Positions 46,412-55,527 are shown, numbered from the stretch's first letter. The stretch: 64,000 nt of DNA from Poseidonocella pacifica (GCF_900111875.1 NZ_FOJU01000002.1:1-64000), one strand, 5' to 3'. The notes: generated by a model not told the origin, from the letters alone. Made by a program: numbers and translations.

Positions 46412-47115
46412 TCTGTGTGGAATTCCAATCCGCCGCCGACGGTGTGGCGCGGGAAGAGGCGCTGTTTGCAGCTGGAAAACCTGCATTGCTGTTGTGGCGG
46501 TCGGTCGAGCGGGGCATCGTTGTGCCACGCAGCCGCGGGCGACGCCCGGGATTTGTGGGGCTCAGCATGGCGGCGGCCCGTGCCGGTTGGCCGCTGATGT
46601 TGCGCTCCAGTGGCGGCGGGGCGGTGCCACAGGGGCCGGGGACGATCAACCTTGCGATCATCACCCCGATGCCTGTTGGTGCGCGGGTCGAAGAAGGCTA
46701 CCGCCTGATCTGCGGCGCGATTTCCGAGGCGCTGATGCGGTTCGAGGTCGCGACCGAAACCGGGTCCGTCGACGCGGCCTTTTGTGATGGTGCGTGGAAC
46801 GTCACCGTGGGCCAACGCAAGCTGGCCGGTACCGCGCAGCGCTGGCGGCCCATGGGAAACGGCCAATCCGTCGCCCTGATCCATGCCGCCATTGTCGCGG
46901 CACATCCGCCTGCTTCGATCTGGCCGGTTCTTTCACAAGTCGAGGCGCAGGCCGGGGGCATCACCCCGCCGAGAAGGGAAGTGCATGTGGCGCTGGACGA
47001 GCTTTTGCCCGCCGCAATGGCCCCCCATGCGCTGCAAGGCGCATTGATGCGGGCCGCCGAGGACCGCCTTCACCACCTGCCACGCCGTAGCCTCGACGGC
47101 GCAGCTGCAGCCTGA
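46408..47115 (+). CDS. Lipoate-protein ligase A-like (BPL/LplA/LipB family)
   Basis: 235 residues. The LplA-family core is visible: RSSGGGAVPQGPGTINLAI (RxxGGG...N), then NVTVGQRKLAGTAQRW with the catalytic-type lysine. Some positions are shortened compared with E. coli LplA, as in LipM/LplA2-type amidotransferases. Encoded directly after the free lipoyl protein and E2 core with a 4-bp overlap, it is probably dedicated to loading lipoate or octanoate on that protein. Confidence 0.78.
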   Translation: MICVEFQSAADGVAREEALFAAGKPALLLWRSVERGIVVPRSRGRRPGFVGLSMAAARAGWPLMLRSSGGGAVPQGPGTINLAIITPMPVGARVEEGYRLICGAISEALMRFEVATETGSVDAAFCDGAWNVTVGQRKLAGTAQRWRPMGNGQSVALIHAAIVAAHPPASIWPVLSQVEAQAGGITPPRREVHVALDELLPAAMAPHALQGALMRAAEDRLHHLPRRSLDGAAAA

Positions 47116-47170
47116 CATCACCATCCTGTCCTGAGCAGAGGGCAGGCGCATAATCAAAGGGAGGAAACCC

Positions 47171-47473
47171 ATGACTTACTATTCCGTTCTCGCTGTCACC
47201 CCCAACGACGATGGCTGGATCCCCGACTATCTACCTGTTGCCGGGTCGGTCATCGCCAGACATGGCGGCAAATACCTCGCGCGGACCACAAGTCACGAGC
47301 AGCTTGAAGGGCAGGACAGCCCGGCCGGGCTGCGGATCATTCTGGAATGGCCCTCCGAAGAGGCTGCCAAAGCCTTCATGGCCGACCCGGAATATGCGCC
47401 GCATCTGCAAGCGCGCACCGCCGGTTCCGACAGCGTGCATTTTCTGATCGCGGGCAAGGACGACCTCGCCTGA
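47171..47473 (+). CDS. DUF1330 family protein
   Basis: 100 residues of a dimeric ferredoxin-like fold (MTYYSVLAVTPND; HGGKYLARTT; RIILEWPSEEAAKAF). About two thirds of positions are identical to the protein encoded at 56369-56671. DUF1330/EthD-like proteins are small enzymes or binding proteins with unknown reactions. AGGGAGG stands upstream of the ATG. Presence of one copy in each of two opposite operons suggests a shared intermediate. Confidence 0.85.
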   Translation: MTYYSVLAVTPNDDGWIPDYLPVAGSVIARHGGKYLARTTSHEQLEGQDSPAGLRIILEWPSEEAAKAFMADPEYAPHLQARTAGSDSVHFLIAGKDDLA

Positions 47474-47482
47474 CGCGAAAAA

Positions 47483-47515
47483 GGCAGCCCGCGGTTTGAG
47501 GAAGCCGCGGCTGCC
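47483..47515 (+). promoter_or_regulatory. Intercistronic hairpin
   Basis: GGCAGCCCGCGG pairs with CCGCGGCTGCC, one bulged C, in the 75-bp gap between the DUF1330 gene and the Tat-signal gene. No U run follows, so it may set mRNA stability or attenuate rather than terminate. Confidence 0.45.
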
Positions 47516-47548
47516 TGCGCCTGACCAATCCCAAGGGGAGGAGACCCT

Positions 47549-48142
47549 ATGAATATCCGTTTCCACCGACAAAAGAAGTCGAAGCAGGACCATATTGGTG
47601 TCAGCCGCCGCATGTTCCTGATGACCACGGCCATGGCGGGCGTGACCACCAGCGCGATGCTGGGCAGTGCCACCCGCAGTCTGGCCGCGCCGCTTGACGC
47701 GGGGCAGGATGCCACGCTGCTGCGCATGGTGCAGGACATCTATCCGCATCCCGAGCTGCTGGAGGTCAGCCATTACGAAGGCATCGCCGCGACAGTCATC
47801 ACCAATGCCGAAGCAGATGTGGCGACTGCCAAGGACCTTCGCGACGGGCTGGCCCGGATCGATGCACAGGCCGAAGCTCTGTTCGGCACGCCCTATACGG
47901 AAATCGCAGACCCGGACGCCCGCGAAGGTGTGCTGCGCAAGTTCCAGCATGACGGGTTCTTTCAGGGTGTCCGGTGGACCGCCTATTTCGCCATCTACAA
48001 CAATGTCGATGTCTGGCCGCTGTTTGGCTACCAGGGCTCTTCGGTTGAATATGGCGGTTACATTGATCGCGGGTTCTCTGACATCACCTTTGTTCCTCAG
48101 GGCCCGACCCTTGAAGAGCGCATGGCCGCAGTCAAAGGGTGA
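47549..48142 (+). CDS. Tat-exported small subunit of a GMC-type dehydrogenase
   Basis: 197 residues. A twin-arginine signal SRRMFLMTTAMAGVTTSAML is followed by an AxA-like site near SLAA. The mature part resembles gluconate 2-dehydrogenase subunit 3 (GGYIDRGFSDITFVPQGP region and paired helices). Such small subunits escort the flavoprotein through the Tat system and tie it to a cytochrome. The flavoprotein gene follows 12 bp later; no cytochrome c gene is seen here. Confidence 0.78.
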   Translation: MNIRFHRQKKSKQDHIGVSRRMFLMTTAMAGVTTSAMLGSATRSLAAPLDAGQDATLLRMVQDIYPHPELLEVSHYEGIAATVITNAEADVATAKDLRDGLARIDAQAEALFGTPYTEIADPDAREGVLRKFQHDGFFQGVRWTAYFAIYNNVDVWPLFGYQGSSVEYGGYIDRGFSDITFVPQGPTLEERMAAVKG

Positions 48143-48154
48143 GGGAGCAGATCA

Positions 48155-49732
48155 ATGACAGAATTTGAGAAAACCGACGACTCTGTGGTCGTGATCATCG
48201 GCTCTGGCGCGGGTGGCGGAACGGTCGCCAATGAGCTGGCGAAAAAGGGGATCAAATCCGTGGTTCTGGAAGCGGGCAAACGGCTCGATTCTTCGGACAT
48301 GGAAAATGACGAATGGACCATGTTCCAAAAGATCTCATGGCTGGACAAACGCTATTCGGCGGGCGGCTGGCACGGATCGGTCAATCACCCGAACCTGCCC
48401 GCGTGGATCGTCAAAGGCTATGGCGGGTCTACCGTCCACTGGGCCGGCGTTGCGCTGCGCTTTAAGGAGTTCGAATTCAAGACCCGCAGCACATATGGCG
48501 CTGTCGAGGGCGCCAATGTCGAGGACTGGCCTGTCAGCCTTGAGGAAATGACACCTTGGTACGAAAAGGCCGAGATGAAGATGGGCGTTACCGGCAAGAC
48601 CACCGGCATGCCGCATCTGCCGTGGAATAACGGTTTCCGCGTGCTGGCCGAAGGGTGCCGCAGGACGGGACGTACGGATTACAATTCCGGTCCGATGGCG
48701 ATCAACTCGGTCGAGAATGACGACAGGCCGGCCTGCCAACAGATCGGGTTCTGCATGCAGGGCTGCGCGATTGGCGCCAAATGGTCGACCATGGTGACCG
48801 AATTGCCGCGCGCCGAGGATTCCGGCCTGTCCGAGATCCGTACCGACGCCATGGCGCTGAAGATCGAACATGACGCGAGCGGCAAGGTGACAGGCGTACT
48901 CTATGCGGATGCCGAAGGCAACCAGCATCTGCAAAAGGCGCGGGTGGTCTGCGTGGCGGGCAACTCGATCGAAAGTCCGCGTCTGCTGCTGAACTCTGCA
49001 TCCGAGATGTTCCCGGACGGGCTGGCAAATTCGTCAGGACAGGTGGGCAAGAACTACATGTGCCATACCTCGACCGGGATCTACGCTGTGATGCCCGAAA
49101 AGGTGCATATGTTCCGCGGCACGTCTGTCGCGGGGATCGTGGGCGATGACGTCAAACACGAGCCCGCGCGCGGCTTTAACGGTGGCTACTATCTGGAATT
49201 CCTCTCATTGGGGCTGCCTTTCATGGGCGCATTCCTTGAGCCGGGCAATACCGGCTGGGGGCGCAGCTTTTCCCGCGCGATGGAGCAATATGACCATATG
49301 TCCGGCGTCTGGGCGCTTGGCGAGGATCTGGCGCAGGAACAGAACGGCGTCACATTGCATGGCAGCGAAATGGATCAACACGGGCTGCCGGTGCCCATCG
49401 TCGCCAAGACGCCGCACAATAACGACCATGCCATGACGGCGCATATGGTCGAGTCCACGTCGCAGATCTACGAATCCGTTGGCGCGACGGACATTTACGA
49501 ACTACCGCCCTATCCGGCCAGCCACAATATGGGCACCAACCGGATGCATGCGGATGCGGACAAGGGTGTGGTCAATGCCTACGGGCAAAGCCACGACATC
49601 GACAACCTCTTTGTCTCTGACGGCAGCCAGTTCACCTCGTCCGGGGCGTGTAACCCGACGCTGACCATCGTCGCGCTGGCCATCCGTCAGGCGGAATATA
49701 TCGCTCAGGAAATGAACGCCCAGAACATCTGA
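48155..49732 (+). CDS. GMC-family FAD oxidoreductase (alcohol/sugar dehydrogenase)
   Basis: 525 residues. The FAD-binding motif is VIIGSGAGGGTVANELAKKG; the GMC C-terminal block YPASHNMGTNRMHAD and SGACNPTLTIVALAIRQAE supply the active-site His and Asn. It has no signal peptide, consistent with hitch-hiking on the Tat-signal small subunit. It probably oxidises an alcohol or polyol in the periplasm and feeds electrons to the respiratory chain, delivering the carbonyl used by the E1/E2 system. Confidence 0.88.
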   Translation: MTEFEKTDDSVVVIIGSGAGGGTVANELAKKGIKSVVLEAGKRLDSSDMENDEWTMFQKISWLDKRYSAGGWHGSVNHPNLPAWIVKGYGGSTVHWAGVALRFKEFEFKTRSTYGAVEGANVEDWPVSLEEMTPWYEKAEMKMGVTGKTTGMPHLPWNNGFRVLAEGCRRTGRTDYNSGPMAINSVENDDRPACQQIGFCMQGCAIGAKWSTMVTELPRAEDSGLSEIRTDAMALKIEHDASGKVTGVLYADAEGNQHLQKARVVCVAGNSIESPRLLLNSASEMFPDGLANSSGQVGKNYMCHTSTGIYAVMPEKVHMFRGTSVAGIVGDDVKHEPARGFNGGYYLEFLSLGLPFMGAFLEPGNTGWGRSFSRAMEQYDHMSGVWALGEDLAQEQNGVTLHGSEMDQHGLPVPIVAKTPHNNDHAMTAHMVESTSQIYESVGATDIYELPPYPASHNMGTNRMHADADKGVVNAYGQSHDIDNLFVSDGSQFTSSGACNPTLTIVALAIRQAEYIAQEMNAQNI

Positions 49733-49743
49733 GGCAAAGGGTT

Positions 49744-49788
49744 CCTCCCTGGTGCGGTCGGGTTTTCGGACCCGGCTGCATTGGGAGG
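49744..49788 (+). promoter_or_regulatory. Extended intercistronic stem-loop
   Basis: CCTCCC (49744-49749) pairs with GGGAGG (49783-49788), and inside it TGC-GG-CGGG pairs with CCCG-C-TGCA across a TTTTCGGA loop. It separates the GMC gene from the exported VOC gene by a strong structure without a U run. Confidence 0.5.
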
Positions 49789-49857
49789 CAACAGATCCGA
49801 GCGTGCAGCCCAACTGCGCGGCGGTCCCGCTCGGCCAACATCCAAGGAGGAGAGACC

Positions 49858-50442
49858 ATGACCAATTTCCTGAAACCGCTCGCCATTGCTGCGGCATTGG
49901 CAAGCCCGCTGGCCGCAAATGCCGAGCTTCCCGGCATGCGCGGCACCCAGCATATCGGCATCACCGTGCCCGACGTCGATGAGGCTGTCGAATGGCTGGT
50001 CGATGTCATCGGCTGCGAGTCGTTCTATTCCTTCGGGCCCTTTGGTCCGTTCGAAGATGACTGGATGACCGACAACCTCAACGTCAATCCCCGCGCCGTG
50101 ATCGAGATGATCACGATGGTCAAATGCGGCAACGGACCGGCGCTGGAGGTGTTCAAATACACCTCGCCGGACCAGAACCCCGAACCACCGAAAAACAGCG
50201 ATATCGGCGGCTATCACATCGCGCTTTATGTCGATGATATTCGCGAAGCTGTGAAATACCTGCGCGACAATGATGTACGCGTTTTGGAGGATCCGCATCC
50301 GCTGACGGACACAGGCTCTGAAGGGCAGGAATGGGTCTATTTCCTGTCGCCCTGGGGGATGCAAATGGAGATCGTCAGCTATCCGGATGGCATGTCCTAC
50401 GAGCAGACCACCGAAATGCGGTTCTGGGATCCGCGCGGCTAA
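49858..50442 (+). CDS. Periplasmic glyoxalase/VOC-fold protein
   Basis: 194 residues with a signal peptide (LKPLAIAAALASPLAANA). The mature part has a paired beta-alpha-beta VOC module: first half TQHIGITVPDVDEAVEWLVD, second half GYHIALYVDDIREAVKYLRD, with metal-type residues H, H and E (WGMQMEIVSYP). VOC proteins are usually cytoplasmic lyases, isomerases or dioxygenases, so export is unusual. A strong AAGGAGGAGAG site precedes the ATG. It may handle a reactive product of the GMC dehydrogenase in the periplasm. Confidence 0.85.
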   Translation: MTNFLKPLAIAAALASPLAANAELPGMRGTQHIGITVPDVDEAVEWLVDVIGCESFYSFGPFGPFEDDWMTDNLNVNPRAVIEMITMVKCGNGPALEVFKYTSPDQNPEPPKNSDIGGYHIALYVDDIREAVKYLRDNDVRVLEDPHPLTDTGSEGQEWVYFLSPWGMQMEIVSYPDGMSYEQTTEMRFWDPRG

Positions 50443-50466
50443 GACGCGGATCACCCAAAAACCACG

Positions 50467-50488
50467 CCCCGGCTGGTGACGGCCGGGG
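50467..50488 (+). promoter_or_regulatory. Intercistronic hairpin
   Basis: CCCCGGC/GCCGGGG, perfect 7-bp stem with an 8-nt loop, between the VOC gene and the HupE/UreJ-type gene. No T run follows. Confidence 0.5.
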
Positions 50489-50511
50489 ATCATGCGTAAA
50501 GGAACGGTCAT

Positions 50512-51777
50512 ATGAAATCCGCGTCTCGCACCGTGCTGCATGCCGCCCATGGCAGGGTGATGGCATTGATGCTGTCACTTGCAACGATGATTGCGCCGCA
50601 AGAGGCGCGGGCTCATTTCAGCTATTCGGATCCGCGCATCATCCATGTGACCGAAAATGCAGATGGCAATGTCGAGATTTTCATGCGGATGCCCGTGCCC
50701 CTGGCACTGCTTCCCGAAGACTGGAAAGGCAACGCTGAGACGCGGTTGCCCCCTTTTGCCGTTTCAACCGGTAACAGTGCTGCGTTGGACGTGTCGGCAT
50801 TGGACCTGACCAATCCTGAACTCGCAGCCGTGCTTGAACGGTCGCTGACTGTTCAAATGGATGGCGAGACCTTGCAACCTGTCTTGCGTGCCTTTCGGGT
50901 CTGGCACGACAGTGACCGCCCCCGGTTCGGCACGGCCAAGACGGCGATTGCCGCGTTGGAAAACAACTCAGAGCCCAAGCCGGTCCCCTATTTCGATGCT
51001 ACGCTCGACATCCGATTGGCGCTGCCCGGCATCAATCTGAACCGCGATATGCGCCTGACGTCCAGTCTGGGCGAGAATTTTCAGGTCATTGAGAAGTTCG
51101 GAACGGTCGTCAAATTCCACCGAAGCGAAGGGACCGAAACCAAAGCAATCATCGGCGTTCTGGATGTTTCATTCCCGCCTGTCACGACGCGTTTGCAAAC
51201 CCTTCGCAATGCAGCGCTTAGCGGGGCGGAACATATCTACCTCGGCTTGGATCATTTGGGGCTTATTCTGCTGATCGCTCTGGCCGCAACCGGCTGGAGA
51301 CAGGCGCTCGGCTGGGCGTCTGCCTTCACACTCGGTCATATCATCACGCTTGCGGCTGGCCTCTATGGGGTCGCGCCTGCGGCCAGCTGGTTCATTCCCG
51401 TGATCGAGATCGGGATTGCCCTGTCCATTGTCCTTGCCGGTGTTGCTATTTTTCTTAAGGCAAACAGCGCGATCGGGTGGGTTAGCCTATTTTTCGTGGG
51501 GTTGATCCATGGTTACGGCTTTGCCGCCTCTGCCGCGACCGCGCTGTTTGCAGGCGACTTTGATCCTCCCGTGTTGTTGGCTTTTGCTGCGGGCCTTGAG
51601 CTATGCCAATTCGCCATTTACGCGCTGGTTCTGCCAGCGATCCTGATTTTTGACCGATACATGCCCATGACACCGGTTTCTTGGCGGCGTGCTGTGGCCC
51701 TCGGGATTGCGCTGTGTGCCGTGTTCGCCACGCTATCTCGCCTGTCAGTAGTGTCGGGCGCATTTGCGGTCGCCTAA
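50512..51777 (+). CDS. HupE/UreJ-family membrane protein
   Basis: 421 residues. A signal-like N-terminus (ALMLSLATMIAPQEARA) leads to a ~190-residue periplasmic beta-rich domain. After it lies a six-helix HupE/UreJ_2-type module beginning GAEHIYLGLDHLGLILLIAL and including ASAFTLGHIITLAAGLYG. The conserved histidines suggest metal transport or metal-dependent assembly, but the substrate of this subgroup is unknown. It is the last gene of the operon and convergent with the regulator. Confidence 0.82.
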   Translation: MKSASRTVLHAAHGRVMALMLSLATMIAPQEARAHFSYSDPRIIHVTENADGNVEIFMRMPVPLALLPEDWKGNAETRLPPFAVSTGNSAALDVSALDLTNPELAAVLERSLTVQMDGETLQPVLRAFRVWHDSDRPRFGTAKTAIAALENNSEPKPVPYFDATLDIRLALPGINLNRDMRLTSSLGENFQVIEKFGTVVKFHRSEGTETKAIIGVLDVSFPPVTTRLQTLRNAALSGAEHIYLGLDHLGLILLIALAATGWRQALGWASAFTLGHIITLAAGLYGVAPAASWFIPVIEIGIALSIVLAGVAIFLKANSAIGWVSLFFVGLIHGYGFAASAATALFAGDFDPPVLLAFAAGLELCQFAIYALVLPAILIFDRYMPMTPVSWRRAVALGIALCAVFATLSRLSVVSGAFAVA

Positions 51778-51795
51778 CCCTGCGCGGGCCGAGGC

Positions 51796-53649
51796 TTAAT
51801 CTGGGCGTATGATGCCATGCTGTTTCATCTTTCGGTGGATCGTCGCACGACCCATGCCCAGGGCGCGTGCTGCCTGACTGACGTTCCAGCGCGCACCGGC
51901 GAGCGCATCAGTGATCATCGTGGCCTCGTCATATCCATTGTGTGAAATTCGCGCGCAGGGTGCCTTGCTCTGAGGCTGCGGTACGAACTGAATAAGCCCA
52001 TTCAGATCAACTCCTGAGATCCGACGTCCATCACCTGCGATCAAAGCCTGCTGCAGAACATTGCGCAATTCCCGGGCATTCCCCGGCCAGTGATGGGCGC
52101 ACAGCCTTTCCATCGCCTCGGGGGCAACTTCAACCTCTACACCGGCCAGTGACGCAGCAAGGTCTGTGGCAAGGCGATCCAAGCGTTCACGCGCCGCAAG
52201 AGGCGGCAGTGATACCACTGTCCGAGCAAGCAAGAAATACAGATCGTCCCGAAAAGCGCCTTGTCCAACGGCATCAATCAAAGACCGGCGGCTTGTCGCA
52301 ATGATCCGTGGCACCCCGTCGCTGGCTGGGATTGGATCGAACGCATCCAGAACCGAACGAAGACCGGCCTGCGCAAATTTTGGCATTTCGTCTACGTTTT
52401 CAAAGACCAAAGTGACAGGTCCAAGGATGTCGGCACAAAGAGCCCCGGCAACGCGGGCCTGATCGACCAGCGTCTGAAAATACACCCGATCCTCTGTCGT
52501 GTCATCGAGCGATGCGCAGTCAACCGTCATCACCTGTGTCGCATTCAGGCGTTCGCCTTCGACCAGCGCGGCCACGAGGCTTGATTTTCCAGTGCCGGAC
52601 GCGCCTTCGATCACAAAGGGAAGCGCGCGTCGAAAACAGGCCTTCGCCCGGGCGCATATTGCCGCCATCTGATCGCTGCCCTGTGACAGTCGCCGAAACG
52701 ACGGCCCAAGCCGTCGGCGTATCGGTTCGGGCGCATCGGCCTTTCTGGCAGGACGCCATCCGGGCTGTGCGCCGACGCCCAACTGATGATTGCGCGCCGT
52801 GATCAGCAGCGATGATCCACCTTCCCGGCGTACGCTGACCACACGCTCCGGAACCTTGTCGAGTATCGCAGCATCCGCGCCAAAGACCGTTTCAAACGCT
52901 TTGCCCTTCAGCTGTGCCGGGTTGTCCGCGTCTGCCAGCAGATGCGCACGCGCCGTTGATCCAAGGATGATGCCGTCCTCGTTCACAGCCACAAGTTCAT
53001 CATGTTGCATCAGGTCACGGCCAGCTTGGGGCGCGACCCCCAGGATCATGGCATCCTTGAACTGCCGTTCGAACAGCAGGCGTTGCACCCGGTCCGCGGC
53101 AGTCCCCAGCAATTGCCGTGCGAAAAGATAATCCGCCTTGTTGCCGCGGTCGATCATCGAAAAATTCACCGCGCCAATGATCCGGTTTTCCGCATCAAAC
53201 AGCGGAACCGCCGTGCAGGAGAATGGCTGCAACAAAGCAAAGTAATGGTCTTGACCGCGTACGGTAAAGGCCTCGCCTTCGGACAAAGCCATGCTGACGC
53301 CATTTGTTCCCGCAACGCGTTCGTCCCAGCACGATCCAAAGGCAATGCCGTTTTGCTCGAAAATCACACGGCCTTGTTCCGGTCCTTCCAGTCGAACCAG
53401 AACACCGTCGGTATCTGTCAGCACCATACAGGCGCCGGTCTCTGCGGCGATGCCAGAGAGTTGGCGGAAGATGCCGTTGCGCCCGCCGGTGCGTTCGATC
53501 ATCTCCTCCAGCCGGGGCGCGACCTCGGTGCTTTGCATCCGCAAGATCGGGCGCGCGGTGTCACGGGCAAGCTTGTACTTGCGCTCGCAACGCTCCCAAG
53601 AGGCACCAAGTGCCGCCTCGACGCCGGGTCGTGGTGAAATCCCTGTCAT
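51796..53649 (-). CDS. AcoR-like transcription activator with degenerate AAA+ domain
   Basis: 617 residues: N-terminal GAF-type sensor (~60-200; LTDTDGVLVRLEG, GSCWDERVAGTNGVSMAL), linker, AAA+ domain (~330-540) and Fis-type helix-turn-helix (~580-612; WNVSQAARALGMGRATIHRK). The layout is that of AcoR/DhaR activators of acetoin and glycerol/alcohol genes. Walker A is intact (EGASGTGKSS, ~348), but no GAFTGA loop is found, and Walker B reads TLVFENVDEMP where FLDEIGDM is expected. The arginine-finger region (FRDDLYFLL) is kept. Lacking GAFTGA it should not remodel sigma54 and may act on sigma70 promoters. It likely controls the 43384-51777 operon. Confidence 0.85.
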   Translation of the reverse strand: MTGISPRPGVEAALGASWERCERKYKLARDTARPILRMQSTEVAPRLEEMIERTGGRNGIFRQLSGIAAETGACMVLTDTDGVLVRLEGPEQGRVIFEQNGIAFGSCWDERVAGTNGVSMALSEGEAFTVRGQDHYFALLQPFSCTAVPLFDAENRIIGAVNFSMIDRGNKADYLFARQLLGTAADRVQRLLFERQFKDAMILGVAPQAGRDLMQHDELVAVNEDGIILGSTARAHLLADADNPAQLKGKAFETVFGADAAILDKVPERVVSVRREGGSSLLITARNHQLGVGAQPGWRPARKADAPEPIRRRLGPSFRRLSQGSDQMAAICARAKACFRRALPFVIEGASGTGKSSLVAALVEGERLNATQVMTVDCASLDDTTEDRVYFQTLVDQARVAGALCADILGPVTLVFENVDEMPKFAQAGLRSVLDAFDPIPASDGVPRIIATSRRSLIDAVGQGAFRDDLYFLLARTVVSLPPLAARERLDRLATDLAASLAGVEVEVAPEAMERLCAHHWPGNARELRNVLQQALIAGDGRRISGVDLNGLIQFVPQPQSKAPCARISHNGYDEATMITDALAGARWNVSQAARALGMGRATIHRKMKQHGIIRPD

Positions 53650-53744
53650 ATCTCCTCCGCTCTGCGAATATACAGGCAGAAGGCCGGTGTTGGAATGATT
53701 TCCTCACCTACGGTTTGTAGGCGGTCTCGGCCCCCGATCTATGT

Positions 53745-54536
53745 TTAGCGGCGAAGGGCGGAGGAGGTTTTATCAATCGTTTGCATGACCAGTCTCGCAT
53801 GAGACGGATCAAGCGCAGCCGGATGCGGGTCGTTGAAGCGCCCGGCGTCATTGTCGAAATATTTACCCGAGGCGTTGGCGAACTCTGCGCTGGTCGCCGT
53901 TGCCGTGAGAATGTCCGCGCCGATCTGAATATCATTGCCTGCGACGCCAAAGCCTTCCTTGACCATCTTCGACGCCAAAAGTGAACCTGGGTTCACCGCA
54001 ATCGCGACGGGGCCATTCGGATGCTCGCGGGCAAACTCACGTGTCCAGATGGTGATTGCCAGCTTGCTTTGGGCGTAAGCCGCAAAATCATCCAGCTTGG
54101 TCTTGCCCGCCATGGCCTTCACGTCAATCGGGGCCTGAGCGGCCGAGGACAGGTTCACAATCCGCCCGTCTGCGGGGATGATGGACAGCAGGGCATTGGT
54201 CAGCACATAGGGCGCAAAGGTGTTGACCATGAATCGCAGGTCCAGCCCCTCGGGCGTTTTGGCGTCGGGCACTTTGTAGACGCCGGCATTATTGATCAAG
54301 ACGTCCAGCTGGTCATGGCGCGCGGTCACATCAGCGGCCAGCTTTTCGACCTCTGCCATGCGGGACAGATCGGCGGCATAGGTTTCGACCCCGCCGCCCA
54401 GTTCCTTTGCCGCCGCGTCCAGTTTGGATTGGCTGCGACCGTGCAACAGGATTGTGTGACCCAGATCGGCCAGCGTCTTGGCGGTGCGCAGGCCAATGCC
54501 GTCAGTCGATCCGGTGATGAGAATGGTCTTGGACAT
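53745..54536 (-). CDS. Short-chain dehydrogenase/reductase
   Basis: 263 residues, classical Rossmann SDR: TGSTDGIGLRTAKTL cofactor motif, NNAG, the catalytic serine in IVNLSSAAQ and YAQSK with the catalytic Tyr and Lys. It reduces or oxidises an alcohol/carbonyl with NAD(P). Last gene of the leftward operon led by the DUF1330 gene, following the LLM oxidoreductase by 10 bp. Confidence 0.88.
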   Translation of the reverse strand: MSKTILITGSTDGIGLRTAKTLADLGHTILLHGRSQSKLDAAAKELGGGVETYAADLSRMAEVEKLAADVTARHDQLDVLINNAGVYKVPDAKTPEGLDLRFMVNTFAPYVLTNALLSIIPADGRIVNLSSAAQAPIDVKAMAGKTKLDDFAAYAQSKLAITIWTREFAREHPNGPVAIAVNPGSLLASKMVKEGFGVAGNDIQIGADILTATATSAEFANASGKYFDNDAGRFNDPHPAALDPSHARLVMQTIDKTSSALRR

Positions 54537-54546
54537 GGGACGGTTC

Positions 54547-55515
54547 CTATTCAGCGAAGTCTGGCAACAGATCGTTGGCCAGACGGTTCAATGTGGTTTC
54601 GATATCCGCACTGTTAAAGCGCAGGTTCAGGGCAACGTGATTGATGCCCAAAGTTTGAATTTCACGCAGGTAGTCGCGCAAGAATGTGGTTCCGGACTGA
54701 AAACCCAGATGGATCGGGCGCGGCGCGGCATCCGCATCTTCCAGCACATCGACATACAACGATTGCATGACCGGTTTGTCCGGCCCGCCGTGTTTCGCGA
54801 TGCGGCTGCGATAGTCGGCAACGACGCGTCCTTGTGATTGCGCATCACGTGGATAGGTCATCCAACCATCGCCGTTCCGCGCGACCCAAGCCGGGTCTTG
54901 TTGGCTACCGCCGGTGATCAGCAGCGGCAGACGCGGGCCGGTTGGTTTCGGCAACATATCCAGCCCACCCGACAATGTGCCGTGGCTGTTTTCGATTCCG
55001 GGATAGGGATCGACGAGGCTGCGCATGTATGCGACACTATCGCGGAACCGCGCGCCGCGATCAGGAAATGTCATGCCCATGGCCGGATACTCCTCGGGCC
55101 GGTCGCCTGACGCCACGCCCAGCAGCAGCCGACCGCCCGACATCACATCGACCGAGGCTGCCGCCTTAGCAACATGGGCGGGATGGCGCAGCGGCAGCAC
55201 GACGCTGGCGACGCCCAACGCAATGTTGTGCGTCGCCATGGACAGCGCGCCGAGGTACACAAACGGATCATAAATCTGCCCGGCATCGCCAAAGCTGGGC
55301 ACGTTGAACGGCACATCCCGCAGCCAGACCGCCGCAAATCCCAGGGTGTCGGCCAGTTGGGCCCGCTCGATATGCCGGTCCATGGTCGGGACGGGATTAC
55401 TGCCATGTGCTTCAATCGGCGCGACGATACCCACAGTCATCCGACCGGGTTTGAAGGTGGCATTATAGGCGCGGTTGATCGTGGCAAATGGTTTGGCGTC
55501 GGAAGTGTCAAGCAT
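54547..55515 (-). CDS. LLM-class flavin-dependent oxidoreductase
   Basis: 322 residues of the bacterial luciferase-like TIM barrel: FAAVWLRDVPFNVPSFGD, family block LGVASGDRPEEYPAMG and LLITGGSQQDPAWVARNGDG. Such enzymes use reduced FMN or F420. Alphaproteobacterial members are FMN monooxygenases that insert oxygen next to a carbonyl or break C-S or C-C bonds. It lies in one operon with CmcJ-type and SDR enzymes; the flavin reductase at 18897 is far away but could in principle supply FMNH2. Confidence 0.88.
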   Translation of the reverse strand: MLDTSDAKPFATINRAYNATFKPGRMTVGIVAPIEAHGSNPVPTMDRHIERAQLADTLGFAAVWLRDVPFNVPSFGDAGQIYDPFVYLGALSMATHNIALGVASVVLPLRHPAHVAKAAASVDVMSGGRLLLGVASGDRPEEYPAMGMTFPDRGARFRDSVAYMRSLVDPYPGIENSHGTLSGGLDMLPKPTGPRLPLLITGGSQQDPAWVARNGDGWMTYPRDAQSQGRVVADYRSRIAKHGGPDKPVMQSLYVDVLEDADAAPRPIHLGFQSGTTFLRDYLREIQTLGINHVALNLRFNSADIETTLNRLANDLLPDFAE

Positions 55516-55527
55516 AGGGGGCTCCGG

